Assembly: GCA_019751915.1 (NCBI GenBank)
Contig: JAIEMS010000022.1
Span: forward strand, 1-64,000
Length of the DNA stretch: 64,000 nt
From: Burkholderiaceae bacterium
GTDB lineage: Bacteria; Pseudomonadota; Gammaproteobacteria; Burkholderiales; Burkholderiaceae_C
Reading direction: 5' to 3'
Under the pieces are notes generated by a model that was not told where the DNA came from, did not search any database, and saw only the letters and a list, made by a program, of their open reading frames with translations. A program made the position numbers and the translations under genes. Positions 1 to 9,169 of the stretch are shown piece after piece (the first letter of the stretch is position 1; each line of letters begins with the position of its first letter).

Positions 1-84
1 GCTTATCGGCTGTATATTTTTAACGTTCCGCAAAAGCAACTTTAGAAGCTACTTTCAAACCCCGCTGCGATCAGCGAAGCCTTG
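1..84 (-). other. Probable rRNA operon leader (16S gene outside window)
   Basis: Read on the minus strand, this stretch follows a near-consensus promoter and ends at the window edge with ACAGCCGATAAGC, which resembles the leader just upstream of 16S rRNA in Burkholderiales. The preceding GAACGTTAAAAA could correspond to a boxA-like antitermination sequence, but the match is loose. No ORF is present. The rRNA gene itself is not in the window, so this rests on promoter strength, leader wording and lack of coding potential. Confidence 0.65.
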
Positions 85-85
85 A

Positions 86-115
86 ATTATAACAGGACTT
101 TTTATTTCCTGTCAA
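86..115 (-). promoter_or_regulatory. Consensus sigma-70 promoter, proximal rRNA-type promoter
   Basis: On the minus strand the -35 box is TTGACA (110-115) and the -10 box TATAAT (86-91), both perfect, with an 18-bp A-rich spacer. The downstream wording TCAAGGCTTCGCT recurs after two further -10 boxes at about 200 and 345. Such a strong promoter directed at the window edge fits a stable RNA operon. Confidence 0.8.
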
Positions 116-197
116 CATCAAGGGTCTTTACAACCCCCAACATCACCACCAAACTCAATCACCACCTCAGCAGCAATCCCGTCCAGCGAAGCCTCGT

Positions 198-227
198 ATT
201 CTACACCGCTTTTTAGCAACATATCAA
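198..227 (-). promoter_or_regulatory. Second tandem promoter, rRNA type
   Basis: On the minus strand TTGATA (222-227) and TAGAAT (198-203) are separated by 18 bp, followed by ACGAGGCTTCGCTG, nearly the same discriminator as the proximal promoter 112 bp downstream. Tandem promoters are usual for rRNA operons. Confidence 0.7.
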
Positions 228-341
228 CAAAACTTAGAAACTTTTTTCAAAGCCCCTCAACACCACCATCCGCAACCTCAGCTCTCGCCGAAACCGCAAA
301 CCATCAATCCCAAAAAGAATCAATCAGTAGCGAAGCCCTCG

Positions 342-371
342 ATTATGGCACAAAAAAACCACCAAAGATCA
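342..371 (-). promoter_or_regulatory. Third, weaker tandem promoter with extended -10
   Basis: CATAAT (342-347, minus strand) is preceded by TGC, an extended -10, and followed by CGAGGGCTTCGCT as in the other two promoters. The -35 position (about 366-371, TGATCT) is poor. It abuts the 3' end of the phosphoribosyltransferase gene. Confidence 0.5.
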
Positions 372-893
372 GAATTTCCACTTTTCCAGTAGCTTTTCTG
401 GATTCAAGTTGTCGTAAGCCTCGAAAGGCTGGTGAATCCACGGATTGGTAGGCAAAAATTCAACTGCATAGTCTGGCGAGAAGGTAGACAAACCTTTGGC
501 CCATATCACCGCGCTGCGCAACTCAGTGATCGACCCATAGCTGCTGCGCAGCATCTCCATCACAGCGTGCAGTGTTTGCCCAGAATCAGCCAAATCATCC
601 ACCAGCAGCACTCGCCCAGCGATGTGCCCTTTGGGGGTAGTGATGAAGTGTGCAATATCCAAGTGGCCTTGGATCGTTCCAGCCCCCGCACGGTAAGAAC
701 TGGTAGACATGATCGCCAATGGCTTATCAAAAATACGGCTCAAAATATCACCGGGGCGCATGCCTCCACGGGCGAGGCACAAAATAGTGTCGAACTCCCA
801 TCCAGACTGGTGGACTTTCAAGGCCAACTTTTCGATGAGGTTGTGGTACTCGTCGTAGCTCACATACAGGTGTTTACCGTCTTCTGTCAGCAT
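369..893 (-). CDS. Phosphoribosyltransferase (hypoxanthine/xanthine-guanine type)
   Basis: A 174-residue purine-salvage type I phosphoribosyltransferase, expected to transfer phosphoribose from PRPP to a purine base in the cytosol. The PRPP-binding loop VLLVDDLADSGQT is clear, as is the earlier CLARGGMRPG segment. I placed the start at the internal ATG at 893, preceded by GAGGAG at good spacing, rather than the upstream ATG at 983 which would read back through the purA terminator. It lies downstream of purA but is separated from it by a factor-independent terminator, so it probably has its own promoter. Substrate preference (hypoxanthine, guanine or xanthine) cannot be read from the sequence. 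Confidence 0.85.
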   Translation of the reverse strand: MLTEDGKHLYVSYDEYHNLIEKLALKVHQSGWEFDTILCLARGGMRPGDILSRIFDKPLAIMSTSSYRAGAGTIQGHLDIAHFITTPKGHIAGRVLLVDDLADSGQTLHAVMEMLRSSYGSITELRSAVIWAKGLSTFSPDYAVEFLPTNPWIHQPFEAYDNLNPEKLLEKWKF

Positions 894-958
894 GGGTGAC
901 TCCTCATTCAGTGGTTGTTCTGGTGAACACGCACGACACTCTATTGAACAGTGCCATG

Positions 959-992
959 AAAAAAAGCCCGAGGCACAAGCCAAGGGCTTTTA
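959..992 (-). terminator. Rho-independent terminator after purA
   Basis: On the minus strand AAAAGCCC pairs with GGGCTTTT around an inner GGC-TTGT-GCC hairpin and ends in a run of seven T. It lies 25 bp after the purA stop and separates purA from the phosphoribosyltransferase gene. Confidence 0.8.
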
Positions 993-1017
993 AATCGCAA
1001 AGCAGCCTATTTCTCTA

Positions 1018-2403
<1,386 letters not shown>

Positions 2404-2419
2404 TCAATTGTCAAATGCT

Positions 2420-3568
2420 TCAAATGGCTTGCACGACCCAGTGCCCTTGGGAGCACACCAGTTCGCGGTCGCAGCGAAATTCGTCCACTTCTGTTTCGTG
2501 ACCTGGCAGTACACAGACCACGGTTTCACCTTGGCCGCGCAACGCCACAATGGCAGCACGAATGGCTTCATCTTCACCCCAAGGTGCCCGAATAGCCGCC
2601 CGCAGCGCTCGCGCAGGAACGGCCTCGACCACCTGCTTTAAATCCAAACTAAAGCCCGCCGCCGGACGGTTACGGCCAAAGACAGCGCCTACTTCGTCGT
2701 AGCGGCCACCACGCACCAATGCATCGCTGGCACCTTGGGCATAAATGGCAAAACGTGCGCCGCTGTAGTAGGCATAGCCACGCAAGTCAGCCAAATCGAA
2801 GGTGATTTTTGCCTTACCAAGACGGGTAACGATCCATTTCAAATTGGACAGCGCTTCGTCCATGCCTGCAATGCCTTGAAAGGCTTTTTCAGCCTCAGCC
2901 AAGATGGATGCATCCCCGTACATTTGCAGCAGCGTTTGCAAGCCTTGGCGCGATACCTGCGGAAAATTCCGGGTCAGCGCTGCCAACTCGCTGGCATCTT
3001 TGGCAGCCAAGGCGGCGTGTATTTGGGGCAGTGCTTTCGGCCCGATGCTGCAACCGGCCAACAAAGCACGCACGATGCGGACATCGGCCAAATCAACGCT
3101 GGTGTCGCGCACGCCCGCCGTGTGCAAGCAGTCGAGTGCCAACTCAATGGCTTCGACATCGGCGTGCAAGCCGACGTGACCGTAAATTTCGGCACCAAAC
3201 TGCAGTGGCTCACGGGTCGCATGGGGGCGATCAGGCCAAGTGTGCAAAACCGGGCCGCAGTAGCACAACCGCGTGACACCTTGGCGATTCAGCAAGTGGG
3301 CATCAATGCGCGCCACTTGCTGGGTGGTGTCAGCACGCAAACCCATCATGCGACCTGAAATCTGATCGACCAGTTTGTAGGTTTGCAGATCGAGTGCCTC
3401 GCCCGTACCCGTTAGCAGCGACTCCAAATGCTCTAAGAGCGGTGGAATAACCAACTCGTAGCCGTAACTGCGTGCTGTATCAAGCAGCCCGCGACGGAGT
3501 TCTTCAATGTGTTGAGCCTCAGAGGGCAAAACATCGGCAATGTGATCCGGCAGAACCCAAGCGGACAT
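2420..3568 (-). CDS. hisZ: ATP phosphoribosyltransferase regulatory subunit
   Basis: A 382-residue HisRS-like paralogue lacking synthetase function. HisZ partners the short form of HisG to make the first enzyme of histidine synthesis allosterically competent. The N-terminus [17 protein letters not shown] is typical of Burkholderiales HisZ, and class II aaRS-like segments follow ([39 protein letters not shown]). The ORF runs further upstream, but the start is set at ATG 3568, which gives the family N-terminus. In many Burkholderiales hisZ follows hflX/hflK/hflC; here dsbB and the sulfate importer sit upstream instead. Confidence 0.93.
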   Translation of the reverse strand: MSAWVLPDHIADVLPSEAQHIEELRRGLLDTARSYGYELVIPPLLEHLESLLTGTGEALDLQTYKLVDQISGRMMGLRADTTQQVARIDAHLLNRQGVTRLCYCGPVLHTWPDRPHATREPLQFGAEIYGHVGLHADVEAIELALDCLHTAGVRDTSVDLADVRIVRALLAGCSIGPKALPQIHAALAAKDASELAALTRNFPQVSRQGLQTLLQMYGDASILAEAEKAFQGIAGMDEALSNLKWIVTRLGKAKITFDLADLRGYAYYSGARFAIYAQGASDALVRGGRYDEVGAVFGRNRPAAGFSLDLKQVVEAVPARALRAAIRAPWGEDEAIRAAIVALRGQGETVVCVLPGHETEVDEFRCDRELVCSQGHWVVQAI

Positions 3569-3649
3569 GGAAATTGGTGTATCTGTTAAAAAATGGATTC
3601 TACCGGCTGGCAACAACCCCGCGCCACGCTCACCCGGTTCAGGGGTAAC

Positions 3650-4165
3650 TTAACGCAGGCCAGAGCGCCCACCACGCAGCAATAACACCAGCAACACCAC
3701 ACCAAATGCGGTAAACCAGAGAAACGACCAGTTGGCAATCGACCCGCCCAAAAATGTCCAGTCGATAGCGGTGCAGTCGCCTGAACCGCGAAAAATCATC
3801 GGAATCGCCCGACTTACGGGATAGCTTTCAACCATTCCGTAAAAATCGCGGCCACAGGTGACGATTTCGGGCGGGTACCACTGCAACCAGCTTTGGCGCG
3901 CTGCCGTAAAGGCACCAAAGCCACTGAACAGCAGCGCCAGCACCGACCAGCCGATTCTCCAGCCTTTTGTGCCTCTAGCGCTTGCCAAGCCTGTCGCGAT
4001 AGCTACAAAAATCAGAGCATAGCGCTGCACGATACACATCGGGCAAGGCTCCAGCCCAAGGCTGTTTTGTAAATAGAAAATGCCAAAGGCCAGCATGACC
4101 ACACAAGCAGCGCTCATCAGCGCCAGCACGCGGCGCGGGGCCGTATCCAACCAATTCAATACCAT
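3650..4165 (-). CDS. dsbB: Disulfide bond formation protein B
   Basis: A 171-residue inner-membrane quinone reductase that reoxidises DsbA. Four membrane segments are visible. The first periplasmic pair is CPMC, just after the first helix, and the second pair lies in the long loop (VTCGRDF and GSGDC). ATG 4165 is chosen because AAGGA precedes it and it clears the end of cysA; the ORF is open to 4246. The cytoplasmic loop between helices 2 and 3 is encoded by DNA matching a dispersed repeat of this genome (3965-4018). It lies 49 bp after cysA, in the same direction as the sulfate operon. Confidence 0.93.
   Translation of the reverse strand: MVLNWLDTAPRRVLALMSAACVVMLAFGIFYLQNSLGLEPCPMCIVQRYALIFVAIATGLASARGTKGWRIGWSVLALLFSGFGAFTAARQSWLQWYPPEIVTCGRDFYGMVESYPVSRAIPMIFRGSGDCTAIDWTFLGGSIANWSFLWFTAFGVVLLVLLLRGGRSGLR
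3965..4018 (+). repeat. Dispersed CTCTAGCGCTT repeat inside dsbB
   Basis: The wording CCTCTAGCGCTTGCCAAGC, then GCGATAGCTACAAAAATCAG matches the intergenic copies at 8371, 22880 and elsewhere. Here it is read in frame on the other strand as part of the DsbB loop around residues 50-65. One palindrome arm has decayed. Confidence 0.55.
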
Positions 4166-4214
4166 TTTTGTCCTTGTAGCCGCCCGGCTCTGGGCTGCCA
4201 CAACGGTAGCGGCA

Positions 4215-5339
4215 TCAGATGTTGGCGGCCTGATCGAGAAAAACACGGGCGCGGCGCGGTGTCACCACCAAGGTTTCACCTTCCCGCAGCCCTTGCTCCC
4301 TGAATTGCTGGGCCGGAATTTGCGCTTCAATCAGGGTTTCGGGTGACAGATTGTCGGTCGATTGGTGTTCTTCCAGCGCAATTAGTTCCAACCGCGCAAT
4401 CGGCCCGACCACAATCGCCCGACTCAATTGGACGACGATGCCGCGCGAACGCCCTTGGGCATCGACATCCTGACCGGGCACATAGCGCTGCACGTCCAAA
4501 TCGTGCGGGCGCACGTAGGCAGAGGCTTTGGCGTTTTGGGCTGCGCTGTGCTCGGGCGAATCGAGCTGCATCCCCTCCAGATGCACCAACCCTTCGTGGG
4601 CGCGACCATGAAATAAATTCACGTCGCCCAAAAAGCCATAGACAAACGGGCTGGCCGGGTGATCCCACACCTCTTGCGGCGAACCACTTTGCTCAATGCG
4701 GCCTTGGTTAATCACCACCACCCGGTCGGCCACCTCCAGTGCCTCTTCTTGGTCGTGGGTGACAAAAATGCTGGTGACGTGCAATTCGTCGTGCAGACGG
4801 CGCAACCAGCGGCGCAGTTCTTTGCGCACTTTGGCATCCAGAGCACCAAAAGGCTCGTCCAGCAACAGCACTTTGGGTTCGACCGCCAGCGCCCGCGCCA
4901 AGGCGATGCGCTGGCGTTGTCCGCCCGACAGTTGCGAGGGGTAACGGTCGGCCAGCCAGTCCAGCTGCACCAGTTGGAGTAACTCGGTCACTTTTTTCTT
5001 GATTTGCGCTTCGCTCGGGCGTTCGCCACGGGGCTTGACGCGCAGGCCAAAAGCCACGTTCTCGAACACCGTCATGTGCCGAAACAGCGCATAGTGCTGA
5101 AAGACAAACCCCACGCCGCGCTCGCGCACATGGACATCGGTGGTGTCTTCGCCCGAAAAATGGATGCTACCAACATCGGGTGCTTCTAGCCCGGCAATGA
5201 TGCGTAAAAGCGTAGTTTTGCCGCAGCCCGATGGCCCGAGCAGCGCGATCAGTTCGCCCGATTCAATGTTCAAACTGACATCGCGCAGCGCCTGAAAGCT
5301 GCCAAATTGCTTGCTGATATTGCGAATCTCAATGCTCAT
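4215..5339 (-). CDS. cysA: Sulfate/thiosulfate ABC transporter ATP-binding protein
   Basis: The 374-residue ATPase that drives sulfate import. The Walker A motif GPSGCGKTT, signature [15 protein letters not shown], Walker [12 protein letters not shown] and the switch histidine in VTHDQEEA are all intact. The C-terminal third is a TOBE-like regulatory domain, with [14 protein letters not shown] matching CysA rather than other importers. It is the last gene of sbp-cysT-cysW-cysA, 11 bp after cysW, and dsbB follows. Confidence 0.96.
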   Translation of the reverse strand: MSIEIRNISKQFGSFQALRDVSLNIESGELIALLGPSGCGKTTLLRIIAGLEAPDVGSIHFSGEDTTDVHVRERGVGFVFQHYALFRHMTVFENVAFGLRVKPRGERPSEAQIKKKVTELLQLVQLDWLADRYPSQLSGGQRQRIALARALAVEPKVLLLDEPFGALDAKVRKELRRWLRRLHDELHVTSIFVTHDQEEALEVADRVVVINQGRIEQSGSPQEVWDHPASPFVYGFLGDVNLFHGRAHEGLVHLEGMQLDSPEHSAAQNAKASAYVRPHDLDVQRYVPGQDVDAQGRSRGIVVQLSRAIVVGPIARLELIALEEHQSTDNLSPETLIEAQIPAQQFREQGLREGETLVVTPRRARVFLDQAANI

Positions 5340-5350
5340 GGTATTTTCTT

Positions 5351-6265
5351 TCAGCGCGGGGCAGCGGTTGTAGCGGGCGTGGGCCGCTCAGGTGGCAATT
5401 CGGCAGCCGCCTTGAGCGCCTGTTCGTTGCGCCATTCGGCCACCGACTTGATGACCAACGTCACCAGCGCCAGCAGCGCCAGCAGCGAAGCGGCCGCAAA
5501 AGCTGCCACCGATTGGTACTCGTTGTACAAAATTTCGACATGCAATGGCAGCGTGTTGGTCTGGCCGCGAATGTGGCCCGAGACCACCGACACCGCACCA
5601 AACTCGCCCATTGCCCGGGCATTGCACAAAATGACCCCGTACAACAAGCCCCATTTGATGTTGGGCAGCGTGACATGCCAAAAGGTTTGCCAGCCGGTCG
5701 CGCCCAGCACGATGGCCGCCTGCTCTTCATCGTTGCCCTGCGCCTGCATCAACGGAATCAGCTCGCGGGCGATGAACGGGAAGGTGACGAACACCGTCGC
5801 CAGCACAATGCCCGGCACGGCAAAGATAATTTTGATGTCGTGCGCTTGCAACCACGGCCCGATCCAGCCGTTGGCCCCAAACATCAGCACATACACCAGC
5901 CCAGCCACCACCGGCGAGACTGAAAACGGCAAGTCCACCAGCGTGGTCAAGAACGCCTTGCCTTTGAACTCGTACTTGGCAATGCACCACGCCGCTGAAA
6001 TGCCGAACACCAAGTTCAGGGGCAGGGCGATGGCAGCGGCAATCAGCGTCAATTGGATCGCCGACCAAGCATCAGGCTCGGTCAAACCCGACCAATAAGC
6101 GCCCCATCCTTTACGCAAGGCTTCGGTAAAAACCGCTGCCAGCGGCAGCACCAAAAACAGCAACACAAAGGCCAAGGCCAGCGCTATCAAAAGGTAGCGC
6201 ACCCAAGCTGGCTCGGTAGTACCTGCCTTGGCACGCAAAACTTTACGGGGGGTAGCAGAACTCAT
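5351..6265 (-). CDS. cysW: Sulfate ABC transporter permease CysW
   Basis: A 304-residue inner-membrane permease with about six hydrophobic helices. The EAA-type coupling loop is [19 protein letters not shown] and contacts CysA. The start ATG at 6265 overlaps the cysT stop in an ATGA arrangement, which argues for translational coupling and against the longer ORF to 6295. The C-terminal tail is rich in Pro, Thr and Ala. Confidence 0.95.
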   Translation of the reverse strand: MSSATPRKVLRAKAGTTEPAWVRYLLIALALAFVLLFLVLPLAAVFTEALRKGWGAYWSGLTEPDAWSAIQLTLIAAAIALPLNLVFGISAAWCIAKYEFKGKAFLTTLVDLPFSVSPVVAGLVYVLMFGANGWIGPWLQAHDIKIIFAVPGIVLATVFVTFPFIARELIPLMQAQGNDEEQAAIVLGATGWQTFWHVTLPNIKWGLLYGVILCNARAMGEFGAVSVVSGHIRGQTNTLPLHVEILYNEYQSVAAFAAASLLALLALVTLVIKSVAEWRNEQALKAAAELPPERPTPATTAAPR

Positions 6266-7116
6266 GCGGGTGCTCCTGCGTGGCGACGCTGCCAAGCTTG
6301 TAAGGCATTGATAAGCAACAACAGCGCAAACGAAATCACCAGCATCACCACAGCCACCGCCGTAGCCCCGGCGTAGTCGTACTGCTCTAGCTTGCCGATG
6401 ATGATGAGGGGGGTGATTTCAGAGACCATCGGCATATTGCCCGCAATGAAGATCACCGACCCATACTCGCCCACCGCGCGGGCAAAGGCCATGGCAAAGC
6501 CGGTCATCAACGCCGGGGTGATGGTCGGCAAAATGACCTTGTAAAAAATTTGCCAGCGCGTCGCTCCCAGCGAGGTAGCGGCTTCTTCGAGTTCTTTTTC
6601 AGCATCTTCGAGCACCGGCTGCACCGTGCGAACGACAAACGGCAGACCAATAAAAATCAGTGCGATCACGATGCCTGCGGGCTTGAACGCCAACTGAATG
6701 CCCAGCGGCTCCAGATACTGGCCGACCCAGCCATTGCCTGCTAGCAGCGCCGTCAGGGAAATACCGGCCACCGCCGTCGGCAAAGCAAAAGGCAAATCGA
6801 CCAACGCATCGATGATCTTTTTGCCCGGAAAGGGGTAACGCACCAGCACCCAAGCAATCAACAAACCAAAGACCAAATTGACCAGCGCCGCCAGCAGCGA
6901 AGCGCCAAACGTCAATTGGTACGAGGCCACCACGCGCGGCGAACTGATGGCTTCCCAGAACTGCGGCCACGTCAAGGTAAAGGTTTTGAACAGCAGCGCC
7001 GACAGCGGAATCAGCACGATGACGCTCAGATAAAACAGCGTGTAGCCCAGCGTAAGGCCAAAACCGGGCAACACCCGCTTGGCACCTTTGCTGCGTTGTG
7101 CGATGGTAGTGCTCAT
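6262..7116 (-). CDS. cysT: Sulfate ABC transporter permease CysT (CysU)
   Basis: A 284-residue permease that pairs with CysW. Six membrane segments are visible, with the coupling loop [22 protein letters not shown] and the conserved [16 protein letters not shown] stretch. It starts 3 bp after the sbp stop and overlaps cysW by 4 bp, so the operon is compact. Confidence 0.96.
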   Translation of the reverse strand: MSTTIAQRSKGAKRVLPGFGLTLGYTLFYLSVIVLIPLSALLFKTFTLTWPQFWEAISSPRVVASYQLTFGASLLAALVNLVFGLLIAWVLVRYPFPGKKIIDALVDLPFALPTAVAGISLTALLAGNGWVGQYLEPLGIQLAFKPAGIVIALIFIGLPFVVRTVQPVLEDAEKELEEAATSLGATRWQIFYKVILPTITPALMTGFAMAFARAVGEYGSVIFIAGNMPMVSEITPLIIIGKLEQYDYAGATAVAVVMLVISFALLLLINALQAWQRRHAGAPA

Positions 7117-7119
7117 AAG

Positions 7120-8127
7120 TTACTTGGCACCGGGTGTGTAGAGCTTGTCAAACTGGCCGCCATCGTCAAAGTGAACCTTTTGCGCTTGGGCCAGCGAACC
7201 AAAATACTGCGCTACCGTGAACTGTTTCAGCGGCTTGAAGGTGCTGGCGTATTTTTTCAATACAGTGTCAGAGCGGGGCCGCAGCGCGTGCTTAGCGGCA
7301 ATTTCTTGGGCTTCGTCAGAATACAAATAGTCCAAATAGGCCTTGGCGAGTGCCTCAGTGCCTTTTTTGGCAACGGTGCGCTCGACCACGGCAACCGGAT
7401 TTTCGGCCACGATGCTGGAGGACGGATAGACCGCATCGACCTTGCCCGCGCCAAATTCGCGGTCAATCGAGATCGCTTCGGACTCGAAGGTAATCAGCAC
7501 ATCGCCCATGTTGCGCTGCAAAAAGATGGCAGAGGCATCGCGCCCGCCCTTGCCCAGCACGGGCACGTTTTTGTAGAGTTTGCCGACAAACTCTGCGGCT
7601 TGGGCATCGGTGCCGCCCTTCTCGCGCACAGCGCCCCATGCGGCAAGGTAGGCGTAGCGGCCATTGCCACCCGTTTTCGGGTTCACCACCACCACTTGCA
7701 CGCCGGGCTTGATCAAATCGGCCCAGTCTTTGATGTTTTTCGGGTTGCCGTTGCGTACCAAAAACAGCATGGTCGAGGTGGTGGGCGATGCGTCGTGCGG
7801 GAATTTTTTGGCCCAATCTTTGGCAATGACACCGTTGGTGGCCAAAAATTCAAGGTCGGTGGTGGTGTTCATGGTGACGACATCGGCGGCCAGTCCATCT
7901 TTGACCGCCCGCGCTTGGGCGCTGGAGCCGCCGTGGGCCTGATCGACTTTGACCTCTTTGCCGGTCGTTTTTTTGTAGTGCGCGACAAAAGCGGCGTTGT
8001 AGTCTTTGTAAAACTCGCGGGCCACGTCGTAAGAGGCATTGAGCAGCGTATTGCTTTGCGCCGCCACCACACCGCTGGCAAGCAGTGCCACGGTAGCCAA
8101 AAGGGATTTGAGTTTCAAGGAGTTCAT
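7120..8127 (-). CDS. sbp: Periplasmic sulfate-binding protein
   Basis: A 335-residue solute-binding protein for the CysATW importer. The N-terminus is a classical Sec signal peptide (basic MNSLKLK, hydrophobic LLATVALLASGVVA, likely cut after the alanines near residue 23). Mature landmarks are NASYDVAREFY, the binding loop HGGSSAQARAV and GGNGRYAYLAAWG. It is first in the operon, and a sulfur-type promoter element lies 48 bp upstream of its ATG. Sbp and the thiosulfate-binding CysP are close relatives; I prefer Sbp. Confidence 0.93.
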   Translation of the reverse strand: MNSLKLKSLLATVALLASGVVAAQSNTLLNASYDVAREFYKDYNAAFVAHYKKTTGKEVKVDQAHGGSSAQARAVKDGLAADVVTMNTTTDLEFLATNGVIAKDWAKKFPHDASPTTSTMLFLVRNGNPKNIKDWADLIKPGVQVVVVNPKTGGNGRYAYLAAWGAVREKGGTDAQAAEFVGKLYKNVPVLGKGGRDASAIFLQRNMGDVLITFESEAISIDREFGAGKVDAVYPSSSIVAENPVAVVERTVAKKGTEALAKAYLDYLYSDEAQEIAAKHALRPRSDTVLKKYASTFKPLKQFTVAQYFGSLAQAQKVHFDDGGQFDKLYTPGAK

Positions 8128-8174
8128 GGGGCGTGGCTGAAAAAGCGGGAGATAGTGCAGATTTTGCGGAGTTG

Positions 8175-8198
8175 TCTTTAAAACTCAAAAGAATATAT
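8175..8198 (-). promoter_or_regulatory. Sulfur-type promoter element upstream of sbp
   Basis: A 24-bp sequence whose minus-strand core is ATTCTTTTGAGTTTTAAAGA, exactly repeated at 9037-9060 upstream of the hydrolase gene. Both copies end 48 bp from their start codons, and GATTTTGC lies just downstream in both. TTTAAA could serve as a -10, with an activator such as CysB binding above; the activator is an inference. Confidence 0.7.
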
Positions 8199-8312
8199 TT
8201 TTGTTTGTTTATCAGAAATCGTAATAAACAGACTTGCTAGCCACATCTACACCGACAATCAAAAATCATAGCAACAAAACCAATAGGGTAAAGCGCTACA
8301 GGTCTATTTTTA

Positions 8313-8334
8313 TCAAAAATGGCACGCAAGTGCC
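8313..8334 (-). terminator. Terminator-like hairpin after the hydrolase gene
   Basis: On the minus strand GGCAC-TTGC-GTGCC is followed by ATTTTTG. The stem is only 5 bp, so this is a modest call, but it is correctly placed downstream of the hydrolase and upstream of the sbp promoter. Confidence 0.45.
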
Positions 8335-8370
8335 TCCCAGCGGCCCAAAGACCCAATTTTTAGATCCAAT

Positions 8371-8420
8371 GAGCCTCTAGCGCTTATCTAGCCAAGGCTT
8401 ATAGCTATAGAAAACATAGC
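8371..8420 (+). repeat. Dispersed CTCTAGCGCTT repeat
   Basis: GCCTCTAGCGCTTATCTAGC followed by AAGGCTTATAGCTATAG and an A-rich segment ending in TAGC. It resembles the copies at 22880, 30970, 43930 and those inside dsbB and gluQRS. It sits just downstream of the hydrolase stop. Confidence 0.65.
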
Positions 8421-8428
8421 ATAAAGTC

Positions 8429-8989
8429 TCAGGCACTCACTGTGGGCGCAAACTGGGTCTCACTGGCACCGGTGAGCGACTGCAACAAGGCCCAGCCCAA
8501 CGGCCATTCGCCGTGACCCGATTCGATGTTGATGTGACCGGCGTTTTGCAGCCGAACAAACTCGCTGCCCCAAGCCCGGGCATAGGCACCCGCCAGCCGG
8601 ATCGGGCAATACGGATCGTTGCTGCTGGCAACAATCATGCTGCGGTAAGGCAAGGCGGTACAGGGCACCGGGGCAAAGTCGCTGAGAATGGCGCGGCGCT
8701 CGGGATCGGCCGGAGCCACCAACAAAGCACCATGCACCCGAGCAGCAACCTCAGGACGCATATGGGTGCTGGCAATACAGCCCAGACTGTGGGCCACGAT
8801 GACCACCGGGTGTGGCGCTTCCAGCACCGTCTTTTCTAACTGGCCGACCCAAGCAGCGCGTGAGGGCGTAATCCAGTCGTCTTGCACCACGCGGCGCGCA
8901 CCGGCAAGGCGCTGCGCCCACAGGCTTTGCCAGTGGCCTGGGCCTGAATCACGCCAGCCGGGAACAATGATGATGGACGTTTTGGTCAC
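8429..8989 (-). CDS. RBBP9/YdeN family alpha/beta hydrolase
   Basis: A 186-residue serine hydrolase of the RBBP9/YdeN type. The N-terminus IIIVPGWRDSGPGHWQSLW is characteristic, the nucleophile serine is in VAHSLGC, the acid in ASSNDPYC and the histidine in NAGHINIESGHG. The substrate is unknown. The gene has its own promoter carrying the same 24-bp element as sbp at the same distance from the start, so it is probably part of the sulfur regulon; a role in releasing sulfur from an organic compound is only a guess. It lies between the sulfate importer and the encapsulin operon. Confidence 0.9.
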   Translation of the reverse strand: MTKTSIIIVPGWRDSGPGHWQSLWAQRLAGARRVVQDDWITPSRAAWVGQLEKTVLEAPHPVVIVAHSLGCIASTHMRPEVAARVHGALLVAPADPERRAILSDFAPVPCTALPYRSMIVASSNDPYCPIRLAGAYARAWGSEFVRLQNAGHINIESGHGEWPLGWALLQSLTGASETQFAPTVSA

Positions 8990-9036
8990 GCTGACAACTA
9001 CTCTTTGGTTGCAATGACAGCGATTTTGCAGGCGAC

Positions 9037-9060
9037 TCTTTAAAACTCAAAAGAATATAT
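9037..9060 (-). promoter_or_regulatory. Sulfur-type promoter element upstream of the hydrolase
   Basis: Identical over 24 bp to 8175-8198, in the same orientation and also 48 bp from the start codon it serves. The flanking GATTTTGC on the gene side is shared as well, giving about 38 bp of similarity. Confidence 0.7.
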
Positions 9061-9169
9061 ATCTTTTACTTTATCTCTAAAGTATCTAAAAGATCAGGCA
9101 CCGCAACCCCATTGACGCGGAGGCAACCCGTCGCACCCACCGTGGGCAGTGCGCGGGCTACCGGCACCT

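Larger units (their letters stand above)
8128..8428. other. Intergenic region, hydrolase gene to sbp
   Basis: No gene is seen. It holds the sbp promoter element (8175-8198), a terminator-like hairpin (8313-8334) and a dispersed repeat (8371-8420). The A+T-rich stretch 8198-8260 upstream of the promoter element is a plausible activator site. Confidence 0.6.
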
